Source of the DNA: a bacterium | Lineage (GTDB): Bacteria > Krumholzibacteriota > Krumholzibacteriia > JACNKJ01 | DNA length: 64,000 nt | Assembly (NCBI GenBank): GCA_024231955.1 | Contig: JAAEPZ010000173.1 | Span: 84,892 to 148,891, forward strand | Direction: 5' to 3' | Shown here: in pieces, positions 53,664 to 60,964 of the stretch | Layout of the letters: each line of letters begins with the position of its first letter | How positions within the stretch are numbered: the stretch's first letter is position 1 | Notes under the pieces: generated by a model | Databases searched by the model: none | Seen by the model: the letters and a program-made list of their open reading frames with translations, nothing else | Told to the model about the DNA's origin: nothing | Translations under genes and position numbers: made by a program

Positions 53664-55259
53664 ATGATTCGTTTTCTGAATTCAACGCTCCAGGTTTTCA
53701 TGATCGCCGTGTTGATCAGCCCGGCTCTTGCCGATGAATCCCGTCGGATAATGGTTCACGATGAGTCAGGTGAGTTCCTCGAGCGGGAATGGCTTGCGGG
53801 CGATGCCGAGACCCCGGCGCCCGTGACGGAATCGCAGCGCGATGAGATTCTCTGGCACTACAACCAGGATACCATCCTCTATTCAACCGAGTTTTCGATG
53901 GCCGACCGGCTCTTCACGGGTGCCTGGGACGGCGTCGCCATGTTCGATCTCACCGGCGACGGCATTCCGCTTTGGGCCGTGAACGATGGCGTGTCCTACA
54001 CCTCGGCCTCGGGCGATCTGGACATATTCGGCTCGGCGACCGAAACACCCGCCATCAATGGTGTGACAATCTCCGCCTGGGAGCAGGGGGATTCCCAGCC
54101 CCTGTGGGCTTATGCTCTGCCCGATTGCTCGATTCAGGAGTACTGCATCGTCATGTCTCGGGATGGGTCCATTCTGACCGTGGCTCTGAGCATACCGGGC
54201 ACGTACGTCCGCCTCTGCAGTTTCGATGCGCAGACCGGCGAGAAGCTCTCCACCTTCGATTGCCCGTCGCCCGCCAGTCCGCGGGCTTTGGAGATCTGCG
54301 ACGACGGTTCGCTAGTGGTTGTCCGCGCCTCGGCGACGCTCTACGTGGTGGAGACGGCGACCGGGACACAGCGCTGGACCGTCGGCGTCGGCGCTTCGGC
54401 CAGCCCTCTGGCGTTTTCCGGTGACGGCTCCACCATCGCCTCCGGCTGGTCCTCCATGAGGGTCTACCGCTGGAACGGCAGCACCTACGCCTTTGCCTGG
54501 GCCACCAGCGGTGGTGGTTCGAACTGGTACCTGAGATGTTGCGCCCTCTCCACTGACGGCAGCGCTCTGGTCGCCGCCTGGAATTCCAGCAGTTACAACC
54601 AGAATAAAATGCAGTGGTACGACACGACCGGCAGCACACCGGAATGGACTTTCCTCGGGCCGCTGGCGACCGGCAGCTACCAGGAGTTGCCCAGCTGCGT
54701 CGCCATCGACCCCTCCGGGCAATATGCCGTGATGGGCGCCTGGGGGGATGAGCCGGGGCTGATCCCCGAGGTGCAGGTCTTCAGGAAAACCGGTTCGACG
54801 CCTGTGTTTGCCATCAACAGCCCGGGCTCCATCTTCGATGTGGCGATATGCTCAGACAGCGGGGGCAACGTGTATGTCAGCGCCTGCGGCAAGCATGTAC
54901 ATGCCAACGAGATGGGTAGCGGCGGCGACCTGTATGCCGCGGCCGCCGGCGTGATCACCGCAATTGAGGACGACATTGCTCCGCCGCAATCGGCTCTCGG
55001 GATATTCCCGAACCCCTTCAACCCCACAACCACCCTCCGCTGCCTGTTGCCGGAGGCGGGCCGGATCGATCTGGATATCTACGGCGCCGACGGTCGGCTG
55101 CTGCGCACTTTGGCTCAGGGGACATTTACGGCCGGGACCCATAATTTCACCTGGAACGGTCTTGATGATGCGGGGCAACCACAGGCCAGCGGTATCTATC
55201 TGGCGCGGTTGCGGACTGCGGGGAGTGTCGTCACGGAGCAGGTCGTACTGGTCCGTTGA
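53664..55259 (+). CDS. Secreted beta-propeller protein with FlgD-like sorting domain
   Basis: The ATG at 53664 follows AGGAGG by seven bases. The 531-residue product has a Sec signal ending ISPALA and a body of PQQ/WD-like beta blades, such as DGSILTVALSIPGTYVRLCS, DDGSLVVVRASATLYVVETA, GDGSTIASGWSSMRVYRW and DPSGQYAVMGAWGDE. The last 80 residues are the FlgD/type-A-like tail, IFPNPFNPTTTLRCLL to YLARLRTAGSVVTEQVVLV. It should be exported and kept at or beyond the outer membrane. It lies downstream of the promoter at 53566-53594 and before the hairpin at 55312-55363; no operon partner is seen. Confidence 0.9.
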   Translation: MIRFLNSTLQVFMIAVLISPALADESRRIMVHDESGEFLEREWLAGDAETPAPVTESQRDEILWHYNQDTILYSTEFSMADRLFTGAWDGVAMFDLTGDGIPLWAVNDGVSYTSASGDLDIFGSATETPAINGVTISAWEQGDSQPLWAYALPDCSIQEYCIVMSRDGSILTVALSIPGTYVRLCSFDAQTGEKLSTFDCPSPASPRALEICDDGSLVVVRASATLYVVETATGTQRWTVGVGASASPLAFSGDGSTIASGWSSMRVYRWNGSTYAFAWATSGGGSNWYLRCCALSTDGSALVAAWNSSSYNQNKMQWYDTTGSTPEWTFLGPLATGSYQELPSCVAIDPSGQYAVMGAWGDEPGLIPEVQVFRKTGSTPVFAINSPGSIFDVAICSDSGGNVYVSACGKHVHANEMGSGGDLYAAAAGVITAIEDDIAPPQSALGIFPNPFNPTTTLRCLLPEAGRIDLDIYGADGRLLRTLAQGTFTAGTHNFTWNGLDDAGQPQASGIYLARLRTAGSVVTEQVVLVR

Positions 55260-55311
55260 TGGATCTGAAACGGGTTGACGGGAAGCTGCCGGAAGATGAT
55301 TGAGGCGATTC

Positions 55312-55363
55312 CAACAAGGGGAAGTTTGAACCGGCCTGAGGTCGGCTCAAACTTCCCCTGTTG
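55312..55363 (+). terminator. Long hairpin after the propeller gene
   Basis: A 13-base stem (AGGGGAAGTTTGA with TCAAACTTCCCCT) with inner CCG/CGG pairing and an outer CAAC/GTTG extension follows the propeller gene. The T content after it is low, so termination strength is uncertain. It lies just upstream of the IS element's left end. Confidence 0.7.
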
Positions 55364-55383
55364 CTGGATCAAGAAGTTGAAAT

Positions 55384-55410
55384 GAGAGGTGGTCCCCGGA
55401 TTTCGGACAG
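55384..55410 (+). repeat. IS3 left inverted repeat
   Basis: The 27-base left end begins GAGAGGTGGTCCCC and ends TTCGGACAG. It pairs with the right end in reverse complement at 21 of 27 positions; the mismatches cluster in the middle. Confidence 0.85.
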
Positions 55411-55454
55411 TATGCTAAGGTGGTTCCCGCTCTTTCAACTGGAGGACAGAACCG

Positions 55455-55736
55455 ATGTCAAAACGACGCACCTTTTCAGCTGAGTTCAAGGCTCGGGTCG
55501 CACTTGAGGCACTATCGGGCGCCCACACCATGGCCGAACTGGCTGCCAAGCACAACGTCCACCCGAACATGATCGCCCAATGGAAACGCAAAGCCCAGGA
55601 AAGTTTGCCGGACATCTTCGCCAAGAAGTCCGATCGCAATGAGGCCGCTCGCGACGCAGAGTTGAAGGAGCTTCACGCCAAGATCGGACAGCTGAGCGTG
55701 GAGAATGATTTTTTATCAAAAGCCTTCGGACGTTGA
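55455..55736 (+). CDS. IS3-family transposase OrfA (helix-turn-helix subunit)
   Basis: This 93-residue protein starts at an ATG with a GGAGGA site before it. It has the OrfA pattern RRTFSAEFKARVALEAL, TMAELAAKHNVHPNMIAQWK (the helix-turn-helix) and a leucine-zipper-like tail DAELKELHAKIGQLSVEND, then FLSKAFGR. It binds the inverted repeats. Its end overlaps orfB by four bases, and the slippery site at 55709-55715 lies in the last codons, allowing a fused OrfAB transposase by -1 frameshifting. Confidence 0.95.
   Translation: MSKRRTFSAEFKARVALEALSGAHTMAELAAKHNVHPNMIAQWKRKAQESLPDIFAKKSDRNEAARDAELKELHAKIGQLSVENDFLSKAFGR
55709..55715 (+). promoter_or_regulatory. Programmed -1 frameshift site (T TTT TTA)
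   Basis: The heptamer TTTTTTA is in the orfA reading register X XXY YYZ (GA-T TTT TTA). Slipping back one base moves translation into the orfB frame, which is open from here (ATC AAA AGC CTT CGG ACG TTG AGC) through to the orfB stop at 56578. This gives one OrfA-OrfB fusion protein, the normal IS3 transposase. Confidence 0.8.
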
Positions 55737-56578
55737 GCCACGGACGGAGGGTAGGGGTGATCGAAACGGATCATCCTCGGCTCAGCATCACCAATCAGTG
55801 CAACCTTGTCGGGGTCGCTCGCTCGTCGTTCTACTACACGGGCAAAGGGGAAACCCCGTTCAACCTGCAACTGATGCAGGTGATCGACAGGCGGTTCCTC
55901 GACAAACCGTATTACGGCTCACGTCAGATGGCCCGCTGGCTTCGACGCCAGGACTATGCCGTGGGCCGCAAACGTGTGCGGCGACTGATGCGCAAGATGG
56001 GACTGACGCCGATCTATCAGGCGCCTCGCACCTCTCAGCCACATCCGGAGCATCGGATCTATCCGTACCTGCTGCGGCATATGACGATCGACCACCCGAA
56101 CCAGGTCTGGTGCGCGGATATCACGTTTATCCCGATGCAGCGCGGCTTCCTGTATCTGGTGGCGATTATGGACTGGGCGACCCGGGCGGTGTTGTCATGG
56201 CGTCTGAGCAACACGATGTATCCGGACTTCTGCGTAGATGCTCTCAAGGAAGCGCTGAATCGTTACGGCAAGCCGGAGATCTTCAACACCGATCAAGGGA
56301 GCCAGTTCACGAGTGACGCCTTCACCGAGACCCTGCAGGAAGCCGACGTCCGTATCTCGATGGACGGCCGCGGTCGCTGGATGGACAATGTGTCTATCGA
56401 AAGGCTGTGGCGGTCATTGAAGTACGAATGCATCTACCTGAATGAGATGGATAGCGGGTTTACGGCCCAGCGTCTGATCGGAGACTGGATCAAGGAGTAC
56501 AACGAAGAACGACCTCACTCGCTGTTTGATGACGACAGCACGCCGATGGAAGTTTATAATCGGAGAATGGCGGCATGA
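55733..56578 (+). CDS. IS3-family transposase OrfB (DDE catalytic subunit)
   Basis: The 281-residue frame has the rve integrase core. The catalytic triad is D in VWCADITFIPM, D in IFNTDQGSQFTSDAF and E in SIERLWRSLKYECIY, with the spacing usual for IS3. The upstream HTH_21-like region (QVIDRRFLDKPYYGSRQMAR and VRRLMRKMGLTPIY) is present. The protein is normally made as an OrfAB fusion through the -1 site at 55709-55715; independent translation would need the TTG at 55733. The gene is intact, with no stop or frameshift, so the element is probably competent. Confidence 0.95.
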   Translation: MSHGRRVGVIETDHPRLSITNQCNLVGVARSSFYYTGKGETPFNLQLMQVIDRRFLDKPYYGSRQMARWLRRQDYAVGRKRVRRLMRKMGLTPIYQAPRTSQPHPEHRIYPYLLRHMTIDHPNQVWCADITFIPMQRGFLYLVAIMDWATRAVLSWRLSNTMYPDFCVDALKEALNRYGKPEIFNTDQGSQFTSDAFTETLQEADVRISMDGRGRWMDNVSIERLWRSLKYECIYLNEMDSGFTAQRLIGDWIKEYNEERPHSLFDDDSTPMEVYNRRMAA

Positions 56579-56615
56579 TCAACAACTGGGAATCCACCTT
56601 AAACCAGCCGCCGAG

Positions 56616-56642
56616 CTGTCCAAAGAATGGGGTCCACCTCTC
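56616..56642 (-). repeat. IS3 right inverted repeat
   Basis: Reads GAGAGGTGGACCCC to TTTGGACAG in reverse complement and pairs with the left end. It lies 37 bases after the orfB stop. Confidence 0.85.
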
Positions 56643-56802
56643 CCTTGACATAATACAATTAATCATGCAACATTATATTATTAGTATACATCTCATGATT
56701 TGATTCGGCGTGATAATGGGGATTAATGGCAAATAGATGCTTAGATGATTATCCCCGCTTTTCTCCGGAAACCCTTACTAGCGACGAAAGCGTGGACGAA
56801 TA

Positions 56803-57852
56803 GTGCATTGCACCAAAATATGCGTCACTCGACTCATTCTTCTTTTGATAACGGTCTCGCTCTCAGGCTTCGCATTGGCCGAAGTGGACATAGCGCACAA
56901 TAGTTCCTCAGAGGCTCAACAAGTCCCAGCGTTAAAACTGACAGAAGACCTCTCCATTGGTGTTGAAGACCCTGAAGAGGGGCCCGCTTTTGGGTACATC
57001 TTTGATATCGCCGTCTCCGATAATGGGGAGATCTATGTGCTCGATTACGGCTTCTTTCGGGTTCAGGTGTTCTCTGCTAGCGGTGCTTTACTGCGTACGA
57101 TATCCCGTCAGGGGGAGGGTCCAGGGGAGGTTTCTAACCCTTCGGCGATAGCCTTGGGACCCGACAATCTCTTCTATATCGCGGACAACTCTCGAATCAA
57201 GGTGTTTTCTGCATCAGGGGAATCCCTTGATGAGTTCGTAGCCAAAGAGGCGACCGGAAGAATCCGGGGGTTGGCTATCGGCGCTGACGGTTGCCTGTAT
57301 GTATCATCGAGCAACCTGATGGAACAGAAAATAATTCACAAGTATAATTCGGACCATAAGTGGGTGTCTTCCTATTGCAACTCATTTGCTGTTGGACAAA
57401 ACGTCGATGTTCGCCTGGAGCGCGTTGGCGCAGGCGGGTTTATTGATCTCACATCCGATGGAAATTTACTCTATGCCCCAATGTGCCACTACGAGATCCG
57501 CCTATTCACGCCGAGCGGTGAGCTCCTGCGTCGGATGTTTCGGGAAACAGACTTCATCCAACTCCCACGTGTTGAGTTCACGGCTGAGAGCACTACTTAC
57601 GAATCCATAGGCGGTTGCACTGGAATAGTATCCCTGCCCTCTGGTGCTTTCCTATGCACTGCAATAGACCTAAGGAACTCTGATGAGTTTAAAACGCTCG
57701 TCGATTGCTTCACCCCCCAGGGAAAACTGCAAGCCAGTCACGATTGGGATGCCAACTTTAAAATTCTATGTGTCGACAACCTCGGTAAGGTGTATGCAGC
57801 GCATTTCGACGGGGAGTGTCCGCGCGTTGTGAGATACTCTGTGAATTGGTAG
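56803..57852 (+). CDS. Secreted NHL-type six-bladed beta-propeller protein
   Basis: Starting at a GTG at 56803 gives 349 residues with a Sec signal (LILLLITVSLSGFALAEV). No clear ribosome site precedes it, so the start is uncertain. Blades have the NHL pattern: FGYIFDIAVSDNGEIYVLDY, FRVQVFSASGALLRTIS, PSAIALGPDNLFYIADNSRI, KVFSASGESLDEF, DLTSDGNLLYAPMCH and EIRLFTPSGELLRRMF. It should be exported and bind a ligand or partner. Codon use and base composition look AT-richer than in the genes before the IS element, which suggests a different origin. It is followed 66 bases later by the Hint-domain gene and may be co-transcribed with it. Confidence 0.85.
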   Translation: MHCTKICVTRLILLLITVSLSGFALAEVDIAHNSSSEAQQVPALKLTEDLSIGVEDPEEGPAFGYIFDIAVSDNGEIYVLDYGFFRVQVFSASGALLRTISRQGEGPGEVSNPSAIALGPDNLFYIADNSRIKVFSASGESLDEFVAKEATGRIRGLAIGADGCLYVSSSNLMEQKIIHKYNSDHKWVSSYCNSFAVGQNVDVRLERVGAGGFIDLTSDGNLLYAPMCHYEIRLFTPSGELLRRMFRETDFIQLPRVEFTAESTTYESIGGCTGIVSLPSGAFLCTAIDLRNSDEFKTLVDCFTPQGKLQASHDWDANFKILCVDNLGKVYAAHFDGECPRVVRYSVNW

Positions 57853-57918
57853 CGGATTGAGGAGGATACCAGTCTCTCATAATTAGTAGTGTCTAGACCA
57901 GAAAAGAAGGAGGATGAT

Positions 57919-58527
57919 GTGTTTATATCACTGATAGCTATAGTGCTATTGATCGTTGTCACCTTGGTGCCTTCCCAAGTGAATGCTCAGTGCATGGACT
58001 GCGTGCCTGGCGGTATAGAGTTTTGGATGTGCCAATCTACTGAAACCGGATACGAGGGCTGCGTACCTATGCATTTAAACAATTGCAGGGTGACAGGCTC
58101 TTCTTGCCCAGGATCGGGGTGCTTTCTTGCCGGCATTCAGGTTAGTACTCCCAATGGGGCCACCTCTATCGAGCAGCTTAGCGTTGGAGATGCTGTGCTT
58201 AGCTGGGGTAGTGATGGGCAGGTTAACTACAGCAAGGTAAGCAAAGTCTACCGGACTCTCGCCTACGAGTACCTAGTAATAAACGGCAGGATCAGAGTGA
58301 CCGGTTCGCATCCATTCAAAGTCGGTCATGAATGGCGCAATACGGTAGACCTGAGGGTTGGTGATGTCTTGACTGGGGAAGATGGCAAAACTATCTACAT
58401 TGTCTGCATAGAAAAAGTCGATAAAGGTGTCCGAGTATTTAATATCGAAGTGGATGGTAACCACACATTCTTTGCGGATGGTCTCCTCGTTCACAACAAG
58501 GAGGATCCCCTCACGCCTCAGGGTTAG
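57919..58527 (+). CDS. Secreted stand-alone Hint (intein/hedgehog-type) domain protein
   Basis: A GTG at 57919 follows AAGGAGG (57907-57913) by five bases, so it is the start; the in-frame GTG at 57889 would place ten charged residues before the signal. The 202-residue product has a Sec signal (MFISLIAIVLLIVVTLVPSQ) and a cysteine-rich segment up to about residue 70. A complete Hint fold follows: GCFLAGIQVSTPNG (block A, catalytic Cys), SIEQLSVGDAVLSW, VTGSHPFKVGHEW (block B, TxxH), VDLRVGDVL and VFNIEVDGNHTFFADGLLVH ending in Asn before Lys. Only ten residues follow. Splicing is unlikely because the next residue is not Cys, Ser or Thr; self-cleavage is possible. It ends at a strong terminator. 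Confidence 0.88.
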   Translation: MFISLIAIVLLIVVTLVPSQVNAQCMDCVPGGIEFWMCQSTETGYEGCVPMHLNNCRVTGSSCPGSGCFLAGIQVSTPNGATSIEQLSVGDAVLSWGSDGQVNYSKVSKVYRTLAYEYLVINGRIRVTGSHPFKVGHEWRNTVDLRVGDVLTGEDGKTIYIVCIEKVDKGVRVFNIEVDGNHTFFADGLLVHNKEDPLTPQG

Positions 58528-58641
58528 TCGGATTGATCAAGCTGTCGAGCGTCTATTCAGAGAGTGTAATTCTATAGGTATAAGTAGCCATAGAGGAGGC
58601 GTATGCCGCCCAGCCAATCTACGCATTACCGGCACAACATG

Positions 58642-58675
58642 AACCTGGCTGATCTAGCTATCAGCCAGGTTTTTT
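58642..58675 (+). terminator. Strong Rho-independent terminator
   Basis: AACCTGGCTGA pairs with TCAGCCAGGTT around a nine-base loop and is followed by six T residues. It lies 115 bases after the Hint gene stop on the plus strand. Confidence 0.93.
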
Positions 58676-58986
58676 GACGTATTACGGGAAGTTATCTAGC
58701 TACTTAGTTTAGTGTTCTCCACATCAGTAATATGAAGTCGTCACCGGCCATGGTAGCTGGATTCACGTATAACAGTCTCCGGCGTACCCTGGGCAACTCA
58801 CCTAGCAAGACGTAGACTCAGGGCAGCCTTAACGACCGACTGAGCGATTAACCAGGAGAGGACCCCTACCACACCGTCTATACTCAGGAACGGGCAGAGG
58901 AACGTAAGCCAGCGTCTGTATCGGATACTCTGAAAAAGTTCTGGGCAGAAAATGGGCAGAAACAGGCAGAGGGCAAGGCAACAAAG

Positions 58987-59024
58987 AAAGCGCTCCGCCG
59001 CAAGTCTTTGCAGCGGAGCGCTTT
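58987..59024. terminator. Hairpin, 12-base perfect stem
   Basis: AAAGCGCTCCGC pairs with GCGGAGCGCTTT around a 14-base loop that can itself fold. On the minus strand the stem is followed by CTTTG, a weak T-run, so it may be the old terminator of the tRNA-Glu gene before displacement. Confidence 0.6.
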
Positions 59025-59026
59025 AC

Positions 59027-59044
59027 AGGTAGCCCCAAGGGGAT
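59027..59044 (-). repeat. Displaced copy of tRNA-Glu 3' end
   Basis: AGGTAGCCCCAAGGGGAT is identical to 59183-59200, which is the acceptor and half of the T-arm of tRNA-Glu. A second copy in the same orientation 156 bases away is the arrangement left by integration at a tRNA 3' end (attL/attR). Confidence 0.8.
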
Positions 59045-59073
59045 GTGCTCGCGGGCTATCGCCCGCTCACAGA

Positions 59074-59104
59074 TCTTTCGCGCAAAACACATGAGCGCGA
59101 AAGA
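59074..59104. repeat. Inverted repeat, 10-base stem
   Basis: TCTTTCGCGC pairs with GCGCGAAAGA around an eleven-base loop. No T-run follows on either strand. Its role is unknown. Confidence 0.6.
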
Positions 59105-59140
59105 CCGAACCCCGTACGCTCCTCAACCGCTCAAGGCGAT

Positions 59141-59184
59141 CTAAACAAGAAGAGGCGGGCTTTCGCCCGCCTCTTCTTGTTTAG
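59141..59184 (-). terminator. Twenty-base perfect hairpin after tRNA-Glu
   Basis: Twenty bases (59141-59160) pair perfectly with 59165-59184 around a four-base loop; the outer CTAAACAAGAAGAGG part gives a T-rich descending arm on the minus strand. It begins two bases after the tRNA-Glu 3' end and most likely ends the tRNA transcript. Confidence 0.85.
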
Positions 59185-59200
59185 GTAGCCCCAAGGGGAT
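59183..59200 (-). repeat. Resident copy of the 18-base direct repeat in tRNA-Glu
   Basis: The same 18 bases as 59027-59044, overlapping the tRNA-Glu acceptor and T-arm. Confidence 0.8.
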
Positions 59201-59259
59201 TCGAACCCCTGTTGCCGGATCGAGAATCCGGTGTCCTGACCAGACTAGACGATGGGGCC
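59186..59259 (-). tRNA. tRNA-Glu (anticodon CTC)
   Basis: On the minus strand the 7-base acceptor GGCCCCA pairs with TGGGGCT (one G-T). The anticodon stem CCGGA/TCCGG encloses TTCTCGA (anticodon CTC, reading GAG), and the T-arm is AGGGG TTCGAAT CCCCT. The discriminator is A; CCA is not encoded. Its 3' part is duplicated at 59027-59044. It is 50 bases from tRNA-Gln on the same strand. Confidence 0.95.
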
Positions 59260-59309
59260 CAGATCGTTCCTCGCGATGCGATGAACGGAGCCGATACATG
59301 GTCGGCAGG

Positions 59310-59380
59310 TTGCCCAGCAAGGATTCGAACCTCGATCGACGGAACCAGAATCCGTTGTCCTGCCGTTAGACGACTGGGCA
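59310..59380 (-). tRNA. tRNA-Gln (anticodon CTG)
   Basis: On the minus strand TGCCCAG pairs with CTGGGCA. The anticodon stem ACGGA/TCCGT encloses TTCTGGT (anticodon CTG, reading CAG), and the T-arm is CGAGG TTCGAAT CCTTG. The 5' T is typical of tRNA-Gln; discriminator A; CCA is not encoded. It lies between gltX and tRNA-Glu. Confidence 0.95.
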
Positions 59381-59438
59381 ATAACGACGCAGAAAGTAAC
59401 AGATAACCCCCGGTCTCGCAAGCCCCCGAGGGTTAAAA

Positions 59439-60923
59439 TCAGATCTCTGTTTTGAGACCATGTCCGTCGGAAGACCACTGGCGACCACGGATCCGGATCA
59501 GCACGAGCTCGCGTCCCATCAGCTCGCAAAGTTTGAAGACATCGGGGCTTACGCTGCACCCGAGCAGAGCGACACGCAGAGCGTGGATGATCGTGGCCGC
59601 CTCGACCCCCTCCTCCTGCGCCTGCTCACGGACCACGTCCTCCACCTCTTCGGCGCAAAAAACCTCCATCGTTTCGATGCGATCGGCAATCACCTGCAGC
59701 CTGGCGGCGGGTTCATCGGTCAGATGTTCGGTTACGGCCGCCGTCAGGTACTCGGGATATGTCTCGAAAAACGGCTTCAGCGTCCAGGCGCCCTCCGGGA
59801 AGTTCTTGATCCGTTTGCCGTAGAGTTTGATGATCTTGCCCATCTGATGCGCCAGATCCTCATCGAGATCGGGGACATCCATACCCTCCGCATACATGAT
59901 GTCGTAAACGCCCTCCACCTTGTCATGGACACTCAGCTTCATGAAATGGGACGCGTTGAGCCAGTTCAGCTTGGCGGGATCAAATACGGCCGGGTTGCTC
60001 CCCACACGCTTGAGACTGAACGCCTTGATCAGTTGCTTCCTGGTGAAGAATTCGGTTTTGCCGTCGAGGCTCCAGCCGAGCAGAGCGAGGTAGTTGAGCA
60101 TCGCGTCGGGGAGAATCCCCATCTTGTCGAATTCATGTACGCTGACGGCCCCATGCCGTTTGGAGAGCCGCAGCTTGTCGCTGCCCAGGATCATCGGCAG
60201 GTGGAAGAACTTGGGCAGCTTGAAGCCCAGAGCCTGGTAGAGCAGGATATGGCGCGGCGTATTGCTGATGTGATCATCGCCGCGAATGACATGGGTGATG
60301 TTCATCAGGGCGTCATCCACCACTACCGCGAAGTTGTAGGTGGGCATGCCGTCGCTCTTGCGGATGACGAAATCCTCGAGCAGATCGTTGCGGAACACCA
60401 CCTTGCCGCGGATCTGATCATAGAGGATGGTCTCCCCGGTGTCGGGGGTGCGGAAACGGATGGTGTAATCCATCCCCGAACCCAACATCTTGGAGACCTG
60501 ATCCTGACTGAGACAACCGCAACGGCCGTCGTAATTGGGATCATTGCCGGCGGCGACCTGTTCGTCCTTGATCCGGGCAATCTCCTCGGGGGTGCAGAAG
60601 CAGGGATAGACCAGCTGCTTCTCCATCAGTTGATCGGCGTAACCGCGGTAATGATCGAGACGCTCACTCTGGAAATAGGGTCCGTAGTCGCCGGGAACTT
60701 CGGGACCCTCGTCCCAGTCCAGCCCCAGCCACTGCATCCCCTTGAGGATCCCGAGTACCGAGTCGAGTGTACTCCGCCCCTGGTCCGTGTCCTCGACCCG
60801 CAAGATGAACTTCCCGCCCACTTTGCGGGCATAGAGCCAATTGAAAAGCGCGGTTCTGGCCCCACCGACATGCAGGTTGCCCGTCGGGCTTGGTGCGAAT
60901 CGTACTCTGACCTCATCCGCCAT
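59439..60923 (-). CDS. gltX: Glutamyl-tRNA synthetase
   Basis: The 494-residue class I synthetase has the HIGH-type motif VRFAPSPTGNLHVGGARTAL at its N-terminus and the KMSKS-type motif LGSDKLRLSKRHGAVSV near residue 250. The Cys residues of the connective domain are YPCFCTPEE and YDGRCGCLS, and VVVDDALMNITHVIRGDDHI is the usual central segment. It charges tRNA-Glu and, in bacteria without GlnRS, also tRNA-Gln before amidation by GatCAB. Its neighbours on the same strand are exactly tRNA-Gln and tRNA-Glu, 58 and 179 bases downstream. Length is normal for the family. Discriminating or non-discriminating type cannot be told here. Confidence 0.97.
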   Translation of the reverse strand: MADEVRVRFAPSPTGNLHVGGARTALFNWLYARKVGGKFILRVEDTDQGRSTLDSVLGILKGMQWLGLDWDEGPEVPGDYGPYFQSERLDHYRGYADQLMEKQLVYPCFCTPEEIARIKDEQVAAGNDPNYDGRCGCLSQDQVSKMLGSGMDYTIRFRTPDTGETILYDQIRGKVVFRNDLLEDFVIRKSDGMPTYNFAVVVDDALMNITHVIRGDDHISNTPRHILLYQALGFKLPKFFHLPMILGSDKLRLSKRHGAVSVHEFDKMGILPDAMLNYLALLGWSLDGKTEFFTRKQLIKAFSLKRVGSNPAVFDPAKLNWLNASHFMKLSVHDKVEGVYDIMYAEGMDVPDLDEDLAHQMGKIIKLYGKRIKNFPEGAWTLKPFFETYPEYLTAAVTEHLTDEPAARLQVIADRIETMEVFCAEEVEDVVREQAQEEGVEAATIIHALRVALLGCSVSPDVFKLCELMGRELVLIRIRGRQWSSDGHGLKTEI

Positions 60924-60964
60924 GAAGATATTCCTTTCGCCCGGCCAGACCGCCCGATGCGGCT

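Larger units (their letters stand above)
55384..56642 (+). mobile_element. Complete IS3-family insertion sequence
   Basis: The element spans about 1259 bases between imperfect 27-base terminal inverted repeats (21 of 27 matching) and carries the two overlapping orfA and orfB reading frames of the IS3 family, with an in-frame -1 slippery site. Both frames are intact and the DDE residues are present, so it could still move. TTGA occurs close outside both ends (55377-55380 and 56645-56648) and might be the target duplication, but the left and right distances differ by one base, so exact ends are uncertain. It sits between a propeller gene and an AT-richer stretch. Confidence 0.93.
58676..59185. 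other. Gene-free stretch with four hairpins and a displaced tRNA 3' end
   Basis: No gene is seen here. Four consecutive hairpins occupy 58987-59024, 59051-59066, 59074-59104 and 59141-59184, and an 18-base copy of the tRNA-Glu 3' end lies at 59027-59044. Short GGGCAGAA-type repeats occur at about 58944-58970. It looks like a scar of past integration or rearrangement at the tRNA gene, or a structured non-coding RNA. Confidence 0.55.

Noticed and set aside
53344..53685. Minus-strand frame of 113 codons between the methylase and propeller genes
   Set aside because: It overlaps the promoter and start of the propeller gene and has no ribosome site or motif.
56645..56650. TTGACA at the IS right end as an outward -35 box
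   Set aside because: No -10-like hexamer lies at 16-18 bases; the AT-rich bases further on are 23 or more away.
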